Shown here: positions 52,974-61,809 of the stretch, piece by piece | Layout: every line of letters starts with the position of its first letter | Position numbering within the stretch: the stretch's first letter is position 1 | From: Rhodoferax sp. OV413 | GTDB lineage: Bacteria > Pseudomonadota > Gammaproteobacteria > Burkholderiales > Burkholderiaceae_C | Length of the DNA: 64,000 nucleotides | Assembly (NCBI RefSeq): GCF_900104385.1 | Contig: NZ_FNJA01000008.1 | Span: 1 to 64,000 of the forward strand | Direction: 5' to 3' | Notes under the pieces: generated by a model | The model's input: the letters and a program-made list of their open reading frames with translations, nothing else | Told to the model about the DNA's origin: nothing | Database searches by the model: none | Translations under genes and position numbers: made by a program

Positions 52974-54194
52974 TTGCAAAGCAATTTCAAAGAATTCAAG
53001 GGCACTCCACGCGCACTACCTCGAGGGCCCGTACTCGATTGGTCCAGTTTCGGGCGTACGAACATGCCCAACATACGCAGTGTTGAGGCACTGCCACACA
53101 CAGCATTCACCACCAGTGGCCGAGCGGCTATTTACCAGGCACTATTGCAGCTAAAGCCACCGGCTGGCAGCTTAGTACTTGTGCCTACCTACCACTGCCC
53201 GACCATGGTGGCACCCGTGCTGCTAGCACAGTTGCAAGTCTCCTATTTCGGATTGCTGCCCAATGGACTTCCTAATCTTGATACGATTAACCCTGCCATA
53301 CTAGATAAATGCAAAGCCATATTGGTTCCGCATTATTTCGGTCTGGCCCAGTCGCTGAATAAAGTGCGTCAATGGTGCGATGGACACGGGATTGCACTCA
53401 TTGAGGATTGCGCGCACTGCTACTTTGGGGAAGCAGGAGAAAGAGCAGTTGGGGCTTGGGGCGACTTTGCAACCGCAAGTTTGTCCAAATTCTTCCCGGT
53501 ACCGGAAGCCGGTCTACTCGCTTCAGCACATCGAGCCATTACCCCACTGCAACTAGAAAATCCCTCCTTGAAAGCTCAGCTCAAAGGTTGGCTGGACGTA
53601 ATGGAACTTGCCTCAAGCTACCAGCGTTTACGCGGGGTCAGTGCCTTACTGGCACCTTTTTTTCGCTTCAAAAATTTCCGTGCGCAGACATCCAATGCAC
53701 AGGAAGCTGAAGCTCAACCCGTTGCAAGCACCATGATGCGGGACTGCGATATGTCGCGCATCCAACAAACGCCGTTATCGGCAGCCATGGCCCTGAAAGC
53801 CACGCTCCCCCGCGGCCGGATAATCGCCCGTCGTCAACAAAACTTCGCCAACTATGCGGCACACTTTGTTGATGTGCCAGGAGCGCGGCCCTTGTTTCCC
53901 TACAACCCAAACTCGGTAGGGTCCACAGCACCATATGTTTTTCCTTTGTGGGTGGACGAACCAGACGAAATCTACCAAGCATTGCGCTTGCTCAAACTTC
54001 CGGTTTTTCGTTGGGATCGTATCTGGCCAAGCACGCCCACCTTACCGCAGGACGTGGGGCCCTTATGGAGCCACCACGTGCTACAACTTTTATGCCACCA
54101 AGACCTCAGCTCGGAAGATATTGACCACACGGCCGAAATGCTGCTGCGCTTACTAAAAGCACAGCGGTCAACACTGCATCCCGCTGAAGCTTAG
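52974..54194 (+). CDS. DegT/DnrJ/EryC1/StrS-type aminotransferase-like protein
   Basis: A 406-residue PLP-dependent fold-type I protein. The pattern FTTSGRAAIYQALLQL, VLVPTYHCPTMV, ALIEDCAHCYFGE and the lysine in TASLSKFFPVPEAGLL follow the DegT family, so the PLP lysine appears present. Members make amino sugars by transamination. The start is unclear: a TTG at 52974 gives the full conserved N-terminus (FKEFKGTPRALPRGPVLDW), while the first ATG (53064) would cut it. It is downstream of the TPR gene and upstream of the GNAT protein in the same direction. Confidence 0.8.
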   Translation: MQSNFKEFKGTPRALPRGPVLDWSSFGRTNMPNIRSVEALPHTAFTTSGRAAIYQALLQLKPPAGSLVLVPTYHCPTMVAPVLLAQLQVSYFGLLPNGLPNLDTINPAILDKCKAILVPHYFGLAQSLNKVRQWCDGHGIALIEDCAHCYFGEAGERAVGAWGDFATASLSKFFPVPEAGLLASAHRAITPLQLENPSLKAQLKGWLDVMELASSYQRLRGVSALLAPFFRFKNFRAQTSNAQEAEAQPVASTMMRDCDMSRIQQTPLSAAMALKATLPRGRIIARRQQNFANYAAHFVDVPGARPLFPYNPNSVGSTAPYVFPLWVDEPDEIYQALRLLKLPVFRWDRIWPSTPTLPQDVGPLWSHHVLQLLCHQDLSSEDIDHTAEMLLRLLKAQRSTLHPAEA

Positions 54195-54218
54195 CGGCAA
54201 CAACACACATCTATACGC

Positions 54219-55343
54219 ATGCAAGCCTCCAAACTTCACTGGCAAAACCTGCCCGCTGATGCACTCCAGCGAAACACGGATTTGATAGCAGAATGGGATC
54301 GCCTTAACGCCGCCCGTGCCGATTTGCCCTTCATGACAGCCCACGCAGTGCAATTGGCGCTCACTATATTTGGTTCGGGCACGGAAAGGCTGCTGGTTGC
54401 GAAGCAATCCGAGTCAATTGTGGCGATGCTAGTGCTGGTACCCGATGGCTTGCTCCAATGGCGTACCTTTCAGCCGTCGCAGTTGCCCCTGGGTGTATGG
54501 GTGGCTGAAAACAGCCTCAGCTCAACAGATCTCGCACGCAGCTTAGTCAAAGGGCCACTTGGCCTATGCTTGGTACTGTCTATTACCCAAATAGATCCCT
54601 TGATCGCGCCACGCGAACTAGATCAGGCCGACACCAAGCAGATTGATTACATCGACACCGGATGGATCGAGATTACCGGCACATTTGAAGACTACTGGGC
54701 CGCCCGTGGCAAGAACCTACGCCAAAACATGCGCAAGCAAAGAAACAAGCTCGCCGCCGAAGGTGTTGTCACTAGCATGCGTGTACTAATAGCGCCCGAA
54801 GAAATGGCCGACGCGATTGCTCGATACGGCGTACTGGAAAGCTCAGGATGGAAGGCTTCTGAAGGAACGGCCATACATCCGGAAAATCAGCAAGGTCAAT
54901 TTTATATACAACTATTCCAGAATGCTGCCAAACACGACGGGGCCGTTGTCTATGAATATCTATTCAACGAAAAAACAGTTGCACTTAATTTATGTATACA
55001 AAGGAAAGACTCATTGGTTATTCTAAAAACAACCTATGATGAATCTATCCAAGCCTATTCACCTGCATTTTTATTAAGTCAAGACGAAGTTGAACATATA
55101 TTTGGCCAAGGAAAAATTCGACGCCTGGAATACTATGGTCGGATGATGGAATGGCATACGCGTTGGACCGAAAGCAAGCGCACGCTATATCACCTCACAT
55201 GCTACCGATGGGCCTGGCTTAAAAATTTAGCCGGGCGCAGACAGAAGAAAACTGAGCATATCGACACTTCACTGCCGCAGACATTAGCAGCCAATCATGT
55301 TCACGTAGCCCAACAGGTTACCCCGCAGGAATCTAGCCCGTGA
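54219..55343 (+). CDS. GNAT/FemAB-like acyltransferase (CelD/BcsL type)
   Basis: A 374-residue protein of the acetyltransferase-6 (CelD/BcsL) type. The motif ARGKNLRQNMRKQRNKLAAEG and the later GAVVYEYLFNEKTVALNLCI, TTYDESIQAYSPAFLL are characteristic. Such proteins modify sugars or peptides in polysaccharide clusters. It overlaps the next gene by four bases. Its 3' half is AT-rich, unlike the start. Confidence 0.8.
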   Translation: MQASKLHWQNLPADALQRNTDLIAEWDRLNAARADLPFMTAHAVQLALTIFGSGTERLLVAKQSESIVAMLVLVPDGLLQWRTFQPSQLPLGVWVAENSLSSTDLARSLVKGPLGLCLVLSITQIDPLIAPRELDQADTKQIDYIDTGWIEITGTFEDYWAARGKNLRQNMRKQRNKLAAEGVVTSMRVLIAPEEMADAIARYGVLESSGWKASEGTAIHPENQQGQFYIQLFQNAAKHDGAVVYEYLFNEKTVALNLCIQRKDSLVILKTTYDESIQAYSPAFLLSQDEVEHIFGQGKIRRLEYYGRMMEWHTRWTESKRTLYHLTCYRWAWLKNLAGRRQKKTEHIDTSLPQTLAANHVHVAQQVTPQESSP

Positions 55344-56317
55344 TCACCGTCATAATTCCCTACTATCAAAAGGAATCCGGAATACTCACTAGGGCATTGG
55401 CAAGCATTGCAGCGCAGCAATCTCCGGGCATGGCTGTGCATGTTCTCATCGTGGATGATGCATCACCGATTTCTGCAGAGTCAGAAGTAAAAAATTTAAA
55501 CCCGAACAACCACACACTTCAAATAATTAAACAAAATAATGGGGGGCCTGGCTCGGCGCGCAACACAGGTATTAACAATGCACCGCCGCAAACCCGTTAT
55601 ATTGCGTTTCTTGATTCTGATGACGAATGGTCGCCTGATCATCTGCGGCGCGCTGTTACCGCAATGGGTGTTGGGTTTGATTTTTATTTTGCCGATCACC
55701 ATCAATTAGGCGCAACGGTCGGTGCATTTGCAAGAGCGGGTCGCATTCGACCGGAAGATCATCCCCAAATTCCTCTACCGGATAAAAACATACATGCATA
55801 TACGGGAGACTTACTGGATCAAATTATTCGAGGGAATGTAATTGGCACATCTACCGTCGTGTATGATTTTTTACGCTTCCCAGATAAACGTTTCAAAATT
55901 GAATTCACCAACGCGGGTGAAGATTATTTATTCTGGATGGATATCGCACATAGTGGCGCCAAAGGAATTTTTTCAAATCAGTCAGAGGCCAAATATGGTC
56001 GAGGAGTAAACATATATGCGGGCACTGGCTGGGGAAATGAAAAACATCTACTACGCATTCATAATGAGATAAAGTATAAAAAATTAATCTGCGATATTTT
56101 CCCAATCACACCCCTTCAACACTCTCATATTATTAGAGATTTGAAGAGCTTGCGCTTTTCATTTGCACAAGATCTCCTGCATCGAGTTTTTCATCGCAAA
56201 AAACTACCCTTATCATTGTTGCGTGAGCACTTCGTTTTGGATCCCCTTAGCTTTCTTTTACTTCCACTGGCGCTGCTAAGCTCGCTAACGCAACGAAGAA
56301 AAGCCAAAGCACCATAA
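55340..56317 (+). CDS. Family 2 glycosyltransferase
   Basis: A 325-residue GT-A fold enzyme. ITVIIPYYQKESGILTRAL opens the protein, VLIVDDASP and FLDSDDEWSPDHL are the nucleotide-sugar and metal-binding motifs, and NNGGPGSARNTGI is typical of GT2. It starts at a GTG at 55340 overlapping the previous stop. It should add one sugar to a lipid-linked repeat at the cytosolic face. The gene is AT-rich and ends the rightward operon; the following sequence is non-coding. Confidence 0.9.
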   Translation: MITVIIPYYQKESGILTRALASIAAQQSPGMAVHVLIVDDASPISAESEVKNLNPNNHTLQIIKQNNGGPGSARNTGINNAPPQTRYIAFLDSDDEWSPDHLRRAVTAMGVGFDFYFADHHQLGATVGAFARAGRIRPEDHPQIPLPDKNIHAYTGDLLDQIIRGNVIGTSTVVYDFLRFPDKRFKIEFTNAGEDYLFWMDIAHSGAKGIFSNQSEAKYGRGVNIYAGTGWGNEKHLLRIHNEIKYKKLICDIFPITPLQHSHIIRDLKSLRFSFAQDLLHRVFHRKKLPLSLLREHFVLDPLSFLLLPLALLSSLTQRRKAKAP

Positions 56318-57057
56318 GTTCAGCCCCTCGGTTCAAAATAAATTTTTGCCACCAAAACGCGATGCAGACCCGTTGCCCCTAAGAATCCATTGATACTGCT
56401 CGTTTTCATAAATGGTAAAAGAATCACTTCGTTAATTTTTGCTCTTTATGCGCAGCGCCCGCATGAATCATTAAACCGACAAACCCATCACAGCAGTGAC
56501 GCTGAGTGAGCTACGCATCTGGTGTTCATTTCCGTGCAAATCGGACCCAGTAGTGGTCGTGGCAAAAGCTTAGCCAGATTTGAGCCTGAGTCCTAACTCT
56601 CTCGCTATCGATGTGACCGAGAGAACCAAGCGATATCTTGATTCGCTTTTTGGAATACACTCCCAAAGAGAAATGGGCGAAAATGCTCAGAATTGACGAC
56701 TTTCTGATTTGTTCGCCCCGCTCCGCCCCCAGCTTTGCCTTGCATGCAAACGCCAGATTACAGACGTCCTCGCACCGCAAGTTTTGATTTACCAATGAAA
56801 AAGGCCGTTTGCTGGACTTCAGTGTGACTTGAAGCATTACTTTGCACTGACGCGGAACCAATGGATTGCACTTCAATCCGCCTCATGCCGCCGTTTCCGG
56901 GATCTTTGACCGTGGCTTCGCGGTCGAGAGGAACGATCAGATTGCATTTTGTCGATCTGTGCAGTTAAGCCTTGCACAATGTCAGGGCCCCAGCTTCGTT
57001 GCGCATTTCGGTCCGTCCTGGCCCTGGATTCCAGTCGCGCGTGAAGCAAAGTGATGC
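56318..57057. other. Non-coding boundary with transposon-end-like motifs
   Basis: About 740 bases without a convincing gene. A frame on the minus strand (56526-56876) is open for 116 codons, but its product has no recognisable features. From about 56824 there are several short related motifs (CTTTGCAC, GATTGCACTT, GATTGCATTTTGTCG, CCTTGCACAATGTC). Two of them recur at the other side of the island: GATTGCATTTTGTCG at 56940 and 60125, and a 26-base imperfect repeat at 56824 and 59979. Confidence 0.5.
56824..56954 (+). repeat. Left array of ATTGCA/CTTTGCA motifs
   Basis: Contains GTGACTTGAAGCATTACTTT (56824 on), GGATTGCACTTCAATCC and GATTGCATTTTGTCG (56940-56954). The first and last match sequences in the right array (59913-60139) in the same orientation, the last exactly over 15 bases. 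Multiple short binding-site-like repeats are typical of transposon ends, but the element family is not identified. Confidence 0.5.
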
Positions 57058-57756
57058 GTGCTGGGCACTGGTGTCATCGGCGCCATCATGGGCGCTATAG
57101 CCCTGCGCAACCAGCTCACCGCCCGCGTGGATGCTGTGCTGGCCGCCAAGGCCGTGGCGCACATAGACCAAACCAACGAGAGCGACCTGAACTTCATCAC
57201 TCGCCTGGCCCAACGCTTCGACGCCGTGGCAACCGTGAAAAAAGGCCTGCTGCTGTTCCTGCCCATCACCGGCACCACCATCAGCACCGGCAAGCCGCTA
57301 CCCAGCGCTACCATCGCCCGCGCCAAGGGCGACAGCCACCTATACCACACGAGCGACCGCGTCGCCTACAGAGGCGTGCGCGCCTACTGGCACGCCCCCC
57401 AGCGTGCCCAGCGCCGCTCAGTCCTGGTCGGCCTCAGCGGCAACGCCAAGCGCCTCAAAGAAAGCCACGCCAGCGAGGCAGATGCCCACGCCGCCGCCCA
57501 GGCCGAATGGGGCCGCATACAGCGCGGCGCCGCCACCTTCGAGCTAACGCTGGCGCTGGGCCTCCCGCAGATCGCACCGCAAACGCCTGAGCAGGTAAAC
57601 GGGTTTAAACCAGAGATTGACGGCACCGACTGGCTGGTGGTCAAAGCCGGGCACAGGGTAGGAGATGGCGGCTTTACTACGCGGCTGGAAATGGAGCGTA
57701 ACCATGCAGCCCACCAGAAGCCCGCGGCTCCGTACGCTCCTTCATGGACGCTGTGA
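57058..57756 (+). pseudogene. P2-type phage late control protein D (tail), N-terminally truncated
   Basis: The 232-codon frame matches the C-terminal two thirds of the P2 gpD family, a phage tail baseplate protein: HIDQTNESDLNFITRLAQRF, FDAVATVKKG and the end KAGHRVGDGGFTTRLEME. Full-length gpD is near 390 residues, and the first 25 residues here do not fit the family, so the 5' part has been replaced or lost near 57040. No other phage gene is adjacent. It is an isolated prophage remnant. Confidence 0.8.
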
Positions 57757-57819
57757 AGAAGTTTACCTTCGCGTCTCCAATTGGGGCAATTTTGAATAGA
57801 GTCAGATACTCTTTTTCAA

Positions 57820-58752
57820 TTATTCGATCGATAGTCGGTGTTGGCGCCCCGACGGGCAAGCTCTTATGTGAGCAATACCACTGGGGCGACAAGACTTGAT
57901 TGCACCGTTCGTGTCTTGTCCAAATGTGTCCGACTCCGCTTCTAGCGTACGTAAGCGATGCACTCTGTAATTCAGAGCCGCAGCCGATACTCGCCAACGT
58001 GCTTTCTTTTCAATTAGTTGGTCAAGCGAATAAACATTTGAAAGATGGGCCCGAACGTCAGCTTCCGGCATAAGAAATGCAGAAGCAAATTGATTGGCTT
58101 CATCTTCGACAGCCCGCCCACCACGCGTTCCTCCATGGCGATGGAGTACGAGATGCCCGAGCTCATGCGATGCATCAAACCGACTTCGCTCAGGCGTTTT
58201 GTGCATGTTAAGAAAAACATATGGGATTTCGTTGCGCCATAAAGCAAAAGCATCTACCGACAGCGAGTTTTTTGCTAATGAAAACACCCGTACACCTTTA
58301 GCCTCAAGCATTTGCAGGACATTTGGGATGGGGTGCTCCCCCAACAACCAATGTTCACGCACTAATCGCGCCGCTGCTTCGGGGCTGGAGCCTTCCTTAA
58401 CGTCAATGATTTCTGATACAGGTAAAGAAAAGCGTTCATGCACCCAATCACTCAACATGAATGCAAACGCCCCAGAGGCCAGCGCAGCATCGCGCTCACG
58501 AGCAGACATACTGCTCATTGAGCGGAAACTGGCAGCCTCCGCAGTAGGCTCATCAAGATCTGCACCACTGAAAAAACTTTCAGGAAATTCGGTAACTTCT
58601 GCTAATTTACGAATACTTTCTGGTGGGGGTAGGCAGTCGCCACTTTCATAACGGGAAACCGTTTTCTGATCTAAATCCAAAGCTTCTGCAAGAGCTTTTT
58701 TGGAAAACTTTCTACGGCGCCGAGCAAGTGTCAGGCGCGACGGATTAAACAT
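57820..58752 (-). CDS. XRE-ImmA/IrrE fusion regulator (HTH plus zinc metallopeptidase)
   Basis: A 310-residue protein joining an N-terminal XRE-type helix-turn-helix (about 6-58; LTLARRRRKFSKKALAEAL, KTVSRYESGD) to an ImmA/IrrE-like metallopeptidase domain. Zinc ligands are His196 and His200 (HELGH) and Glu217 (EDEANQFASAFLMP). Such proteins often control mobile elements or act with a toxin by cleaving or repressing a partner. The last 35 residues after VHRLRTL do not look like the family, so the C-terminus may be replaced at a junction. It lies alone between a phage fragment and an ATPase fragment. Confidence 0.85.
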   Translation of the reverse strand: MFNPSRLTLARRRRKFSKKALAEALDLDQKTVSRYESGDCLPPPESIRKLAEVTEFPESFFSGADLDEPTAEAASFRSMSSMSARERDAALASGAFAFMLSDWVHERFSLPVSEIIDVKEGSSPEAAARLVREHWLLGEHPIPNVLQMLEAKGVRVFSLAKNSLSVDAFALWRNEIPYVFLNMHKTPERSRFDASHELGHLVLHRHGGTRGGRAVEDEANQFASAFLMPEADVRAHLSNVYSLDQLIEKKARWRVSAAALNYRVHRLRTLEAESDTFGQDTNGAIKSCRPSGIAHIRACPSGRQHRLSIE

Positions 58753-58902
58753 TTCATTTCCTACTAACTACCACTTCCGGTTGGTCAAAGTCATCACCCG
58801 GAGGAGGCTTTCTAAAAGAATCGTTCCAATCCCCGTTTCCGAGGAAAATTATTTTTTCTATAAAACCGGTGAAATAACCACTGGAAAACCCGCACAGCAT
58901 AG

Positions 58903-59397
58903 AGTGCCAGCCAGCTGATTCGTGAGGAACGAGGGCGAGCATCATGGGGTGCTGAAAAGGTAGTTTCCGAGATGGAGTTGAACCAACAGGCCTTGATCGC
59001 AGCGACGCAGCGGCTTAATGCGAGCGGTAAGTCGCTGGTGCTGGATGGTCACTTTGTACTTCGCGTTGCGCCTGGTCAGCACGAGCCAATTCCACTTAAC
59101 GTGTTTGGTGCGTTGAATTGCGTTGCCATCATCTTGCTTCAATGCCCGATTAGCGTCCTCTCCGAGCGCTTGCTCGGGCGAGGAGACGCTAGCTGGCCCC
59201 ACGACGAACTGATTCGGTTCAGTAAGGCGGAGTTCGACCATGGCTTGACGGTGGCGACGACGCTTCAGATCCCCTTCGTGCCGCTAGAAACCCCCAGCCG
59301 TGATGATCTCGAATCGTGTCTTCAAGAGCTGCTTGCCCATCGCGCAGCGTCGCAAGTTAGTCGGAATTCCGATTCAGGCAGACAATCAATGCTCTAA
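58903..59397 (+). pseudogene. P-loop ATPase/kinase-like gene, N-terminally truncated
   Basis: The open frame from 58903 reads ASQLIREERGRASWGAEKVV and then VLDGHFVLR, IILLQCPISVLSERLLGRGD and DHGLTVATTLQIPFVPLETP. This agrees with the middle and C-terminal part of small AAA-type ATPases related to adenylate kinases. The Walker A segment that should precede it is absent, and a stop codon interrupts the frame at 58900, so the gene appears broken; an ATG at 58972 could still give 141 residues. It may once have been linked to the XRE-ImmA gene. Confidence 0.6.
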
Positions 59398-59878
59398 ACG
59401 GCAGTTCCTCGCCTGCGATACAGAACAGGATTTGCCCGCGAAGTGGTCCGACCAGCGCATTTGCTATGCGATAGCGACGGGCACTCGAGTGTCGGCATGC
59501 CGTCAGGCGGAGACGTTGCAGACTGATGCCCAGAATCGCTGTCAAGCCATTCACAGACGATTAACCGAAAAGCGGGCAGACCAGAGCCTACAACTCAGGC
59601 TCTTGAATGCCGGCCGGGCGTCGAGTTTGTGAGTTCGTCGCAGCGAACACCGGGCATTGAAATTCCCTCAAGCGGTGTCGGGCCTATACCCACCAACACA
59701 ACGACCGCTGCGCCTCAGATAAGGGCAGTTCGTGCTGAGGCAGGCCGGTCAGTTCAATGAACGCAACGGACCCAAAACCGCGAGGTTGGCAACCCCGGTC
59801 GTGTGACCGAACACGCTGCTCGAAAGTAGCCGAGGATGCGCAAAGATGACCGGGTGTTCGCGGGGACAAAACCAAAGA

Positions 59879-59902
59879 AAACGACCTCATACGAGGTCGT
59901 TT
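59879..59902. terminator. Hairpin terminator-like palindrome
   Basis: Arms AAACGACCTC and GAGGTCGTTT around the loop ATAC, with A and T runs on both sides. It could stop transcription in either direction at the island edge. Confidence 0.75.
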
Positions 59903-59912
59903 AACTTACAAA

Positions 59913-60139
59913 TTGCACTTACGAAATAAACCTAAAAATTGCACGAGGTGCAATTCCTTGGTTTAAGTCGCATCAGCTGTGACTTAAAGGATTGCTTTGC
60001 ACCGGGGCTAAAGTATTGCTTTGCAGTTGGGGCAGCCGGCTGGTTCATCAGAGAGCAGTTTCAACTCCCCCTGAGGGCCTGACTTATACGATCAAACTGC
60101 ACTTGGTAGGTTGCGATGCTTAGCGATTGCATTTTGTCG
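59913..60139 (+). repeat. Right array of ATTGCA/CTTTGCA motifs
   Basis: Contains ATTGCACTTACG, ATTGCACGAGGTGCAA, GGATTGCTTTGCACC, GTATTGCTTTGCAG, ACTGCACTTGG and GATTGCATTTTGTCG (60125-60139). GTGACTTAAAGGATTGCTTT (59979 on) corresponds to the repeat at 56824, with four differences in 26 bases. It is the counterpart of the array at 56824-56954. Confidence 0.5.
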
Positions 60140-60191
60140 GAAGCCTGGGCCCTTGGCTGGTGAGTATTCCAACTGCGGGGCCGGCGCATGC

Positions 60192-60998
60192 CTACTTGCT
60201 CTTGCGGATGCTGTAGGCCGCAGCCTGCGCGGCCGCGATCACCGGCACCACAAGCGGCATGTCGAATTTCGGCTGAAGCCGAAGCGCCGAAGCCGTCAGC
60301 GGCCCGCCGCCGATGATCACCGCCTTCGCGCCGTCCGCGGCCGACGCTCGCACGGCCTCGGCTAGCGCAGCGTCGAGTTCCTCGGGCGACTTCTTCATCA
60401 GCGCGTTCGGGTCGCCGGGCGTCGCGCGCGTGCCGCGGAACTGCGCGCCGTAGCCGAGTGCCACCGCCGTCTGGCGGAACCCTTCGAGCAGGCCCGGATC
60501 GGGCGTCGTCGTGGCGATGCCGAACGGGCGCCCCCCCTTGGCGGCCTCGTGGAAGGCCTGCTCGCGGATGCCGAATACCGGCACGCCGACCTTGCCACGC
60601 AGCTCCGGCAAGCCCGGATCGCCGAAGGCAGAGACGATGATCGCACCGACCTTCGGATCCTGAGCGGCTTCGACGCCGATCCTGACGACGCCCGGCAGCG
60701 CGTCGGCCAGGTCCTTCGGCGTCGTCAGTAGAGGCGGGACGCCCTCGTTGCTCTTGCCTTCGACCATGATGCCACCGGTCGCCGTCGAGGCGATCTCGGT
60801 CATCGACTGCGTAGTGTTCGCGTTCGAGTTCGGATTGATCAACACGATGTACCGGTCCTCGGCCGCGGCGGTGTTGCCCTGTGCGGCGGCAAGGCCGGGC
60901 AGCAGTGTGCAGACGGCGCAGATCGCCGCGAGCAGAGTTCGGCGCGAGTCCAAGCGCGCGGCCGAACGTGACTGCGGTGAAGTGGGAGCGGACGTCAT
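60192..60998 (-). CDS. Exported Asp/Glu/hydantoin racemase-fold protein without catalytic cysteines
   Basis: A 268-residue protein. The N-terminus has charged residues with paired arginines and a hydrophobic core (RRTLLAAICAVCTLLPGLAA, cleavage near AQG), so it is probably exported. The rest matches the Asp/Glu racemase superfamily: IVLINPNSNANTTQSMTEIA, FGDPGL and the second-half motif. In active hydantoin or Asp/Glu racemases a cysteine lies in each half; here the sites read SAFGDPGL and IIGGGPLTA, both without cysteine. It may be a binding protein or use another chemistry. It is the last gene of the leftward set at 60-64 kb. Confidence 0.85.
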   Translation of the reverse strand: MTSAPTSPQSRSAARLDSRRTLLAAICAVCTLLPGLAAAQGNTAAAEDRYIVLINPNSNANTTQSMTEIASTATGGIMVEGKSNEGVPPLLTTPKDLADALPGVVRIGVEAAQDPKVGAIIVSAFGDPGLPELRGKVGVPVFGIREQAFHEAAKGGRPFGIATTTPDPGLLEGFRQTAVALGYGAQFRGTRATPGDPNALMKKSPEELDAALAEAVRASAADGAKAVIIGGGPLTASALRLQPKFDMPLVVPVIAAAQAAAYSIRKSK

Positions 60999-61385
60999 GA
61001 GTCTCCTTTCGATGGGGGTGCGGGAGGGACGAGCGGCCGCGGCCGGTATCGCCCCTGTGCGATAGCAGGATCCGCGCCAGCGTCATAAGCGCGCGGCAAA
61101 CCCACCTTGCCCGGACTTCGTAGACGTACTGAGCGTAGGCTAAGTTTGTGGCTACCAACGATGCGGCAGCGGTTCATGAACGAGGTTTGCGCGTTGGTTT
61201 GCTGAACGAACAAATAAGAGAGTGTGTCCGACGCCGATTGCAGTAGGCATTGCGCGGTACGTCTACTTTGGGCGGCCTTTGCAGTCACTGACCCCGCTCA
61301 AAAGCAGTCTCTCTAAGCGCACGGAACTTAGATACGAGGTCCACAGCAGCACCATTTGCGAGGGCGCGCTCGGGAACTGACACGC
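60999..61385. other. Upstream region of the racemase-fold gene
   Basis: About 390 bases with no gene. It ends with GAGACTC just before the racemase-fold start. No clear operator or repeat is seen. The gap suggests that this gene has its own promoter. Confidence 0.35.
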
Positions 61386-61775
61386 TTACAAGGACGATTC
61401 AATCAAGATTTGATGGCCATCCAGCAGCCCCCCTGGGGAAATCTTGATGGAAAACCGCTTGAAAAGACCGAAGAACGTGTGCAACGGCATGGCAACCGAG
61501 ACCTTCCTTACCTTCACGGGGCCTGCCTCAACGGCCTTGGCCAGGGCCTCGCGCCCCGCCAGGTCACAGACCAAAGCAGTGACAGCCACGTCGGCATTCT
61601 GTTCGTCGCCCTGCGTGACGGAAACTAACTCGATGCCGGCCACGAAGTCGCTATTGGCCAGCACGCCGGTTCTCTTGAGGTAGTCGGCGAAATCTTCGAC
61701 CTCATGGCGGTCGGCCGAAGCGGTGCCCTTGATATGACCGTGCTGTGCGGCAGCGGTGAAAGTTTCAGTAACCAT
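61386..61775 (-). CDS. Small protein of unknown function
   Basis: A 129-residue soluble protein (MVTETFTAAAQHGHIKGTAS) with no signal peptide or membrane segment. Its most ordered-looking part is VEDFADYLKRTGVL and GIELVSVTQGDE. I do not recognise a family. It follows the GntR gene by about 34 bases in the same direction, so it is probably co-transcribed with the catabolic-type genes. Confidence 0.6.
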   Translation of the reverse strand: MVTETFTAAAQHGHIKGTASADRHEVEDFADYLKRTGVLANSDFVAGIELVSVTQGDEQNADVAVTALVCDLAGREALAKAVEAGPVKVRKVSVAMPLHTFFGLFKRFSIKISPGGLLDGHQILIESSL

Positions 61776-61809
61776 GTGGATTCCCGTGAACTATGCCGTG
61801 CAAGGTGAC

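Larger units (their letters stand above)
59398..60191. other. Non-coding island edge
   Basis: Nearly 800 bases with no convincing gene. It holds a hairpin terminator at 59879, an array of ATTGCA/CTTTGCA motifs at 59913-60139, the palindromes TTGCACGAGGTGCAA and TTAAGTC/GACTTAA, and then the 3' end of the racemase-fold gene. Confidence 0.5.

Noticed and set aside
56526-56876. A 116-codon frame on the minus strand at the island edge
   Set aside because: It overlaps the motif array, has no ribosome binding site or domain, and its composition suggests a chance frame; kept only as a note in the gap entry.
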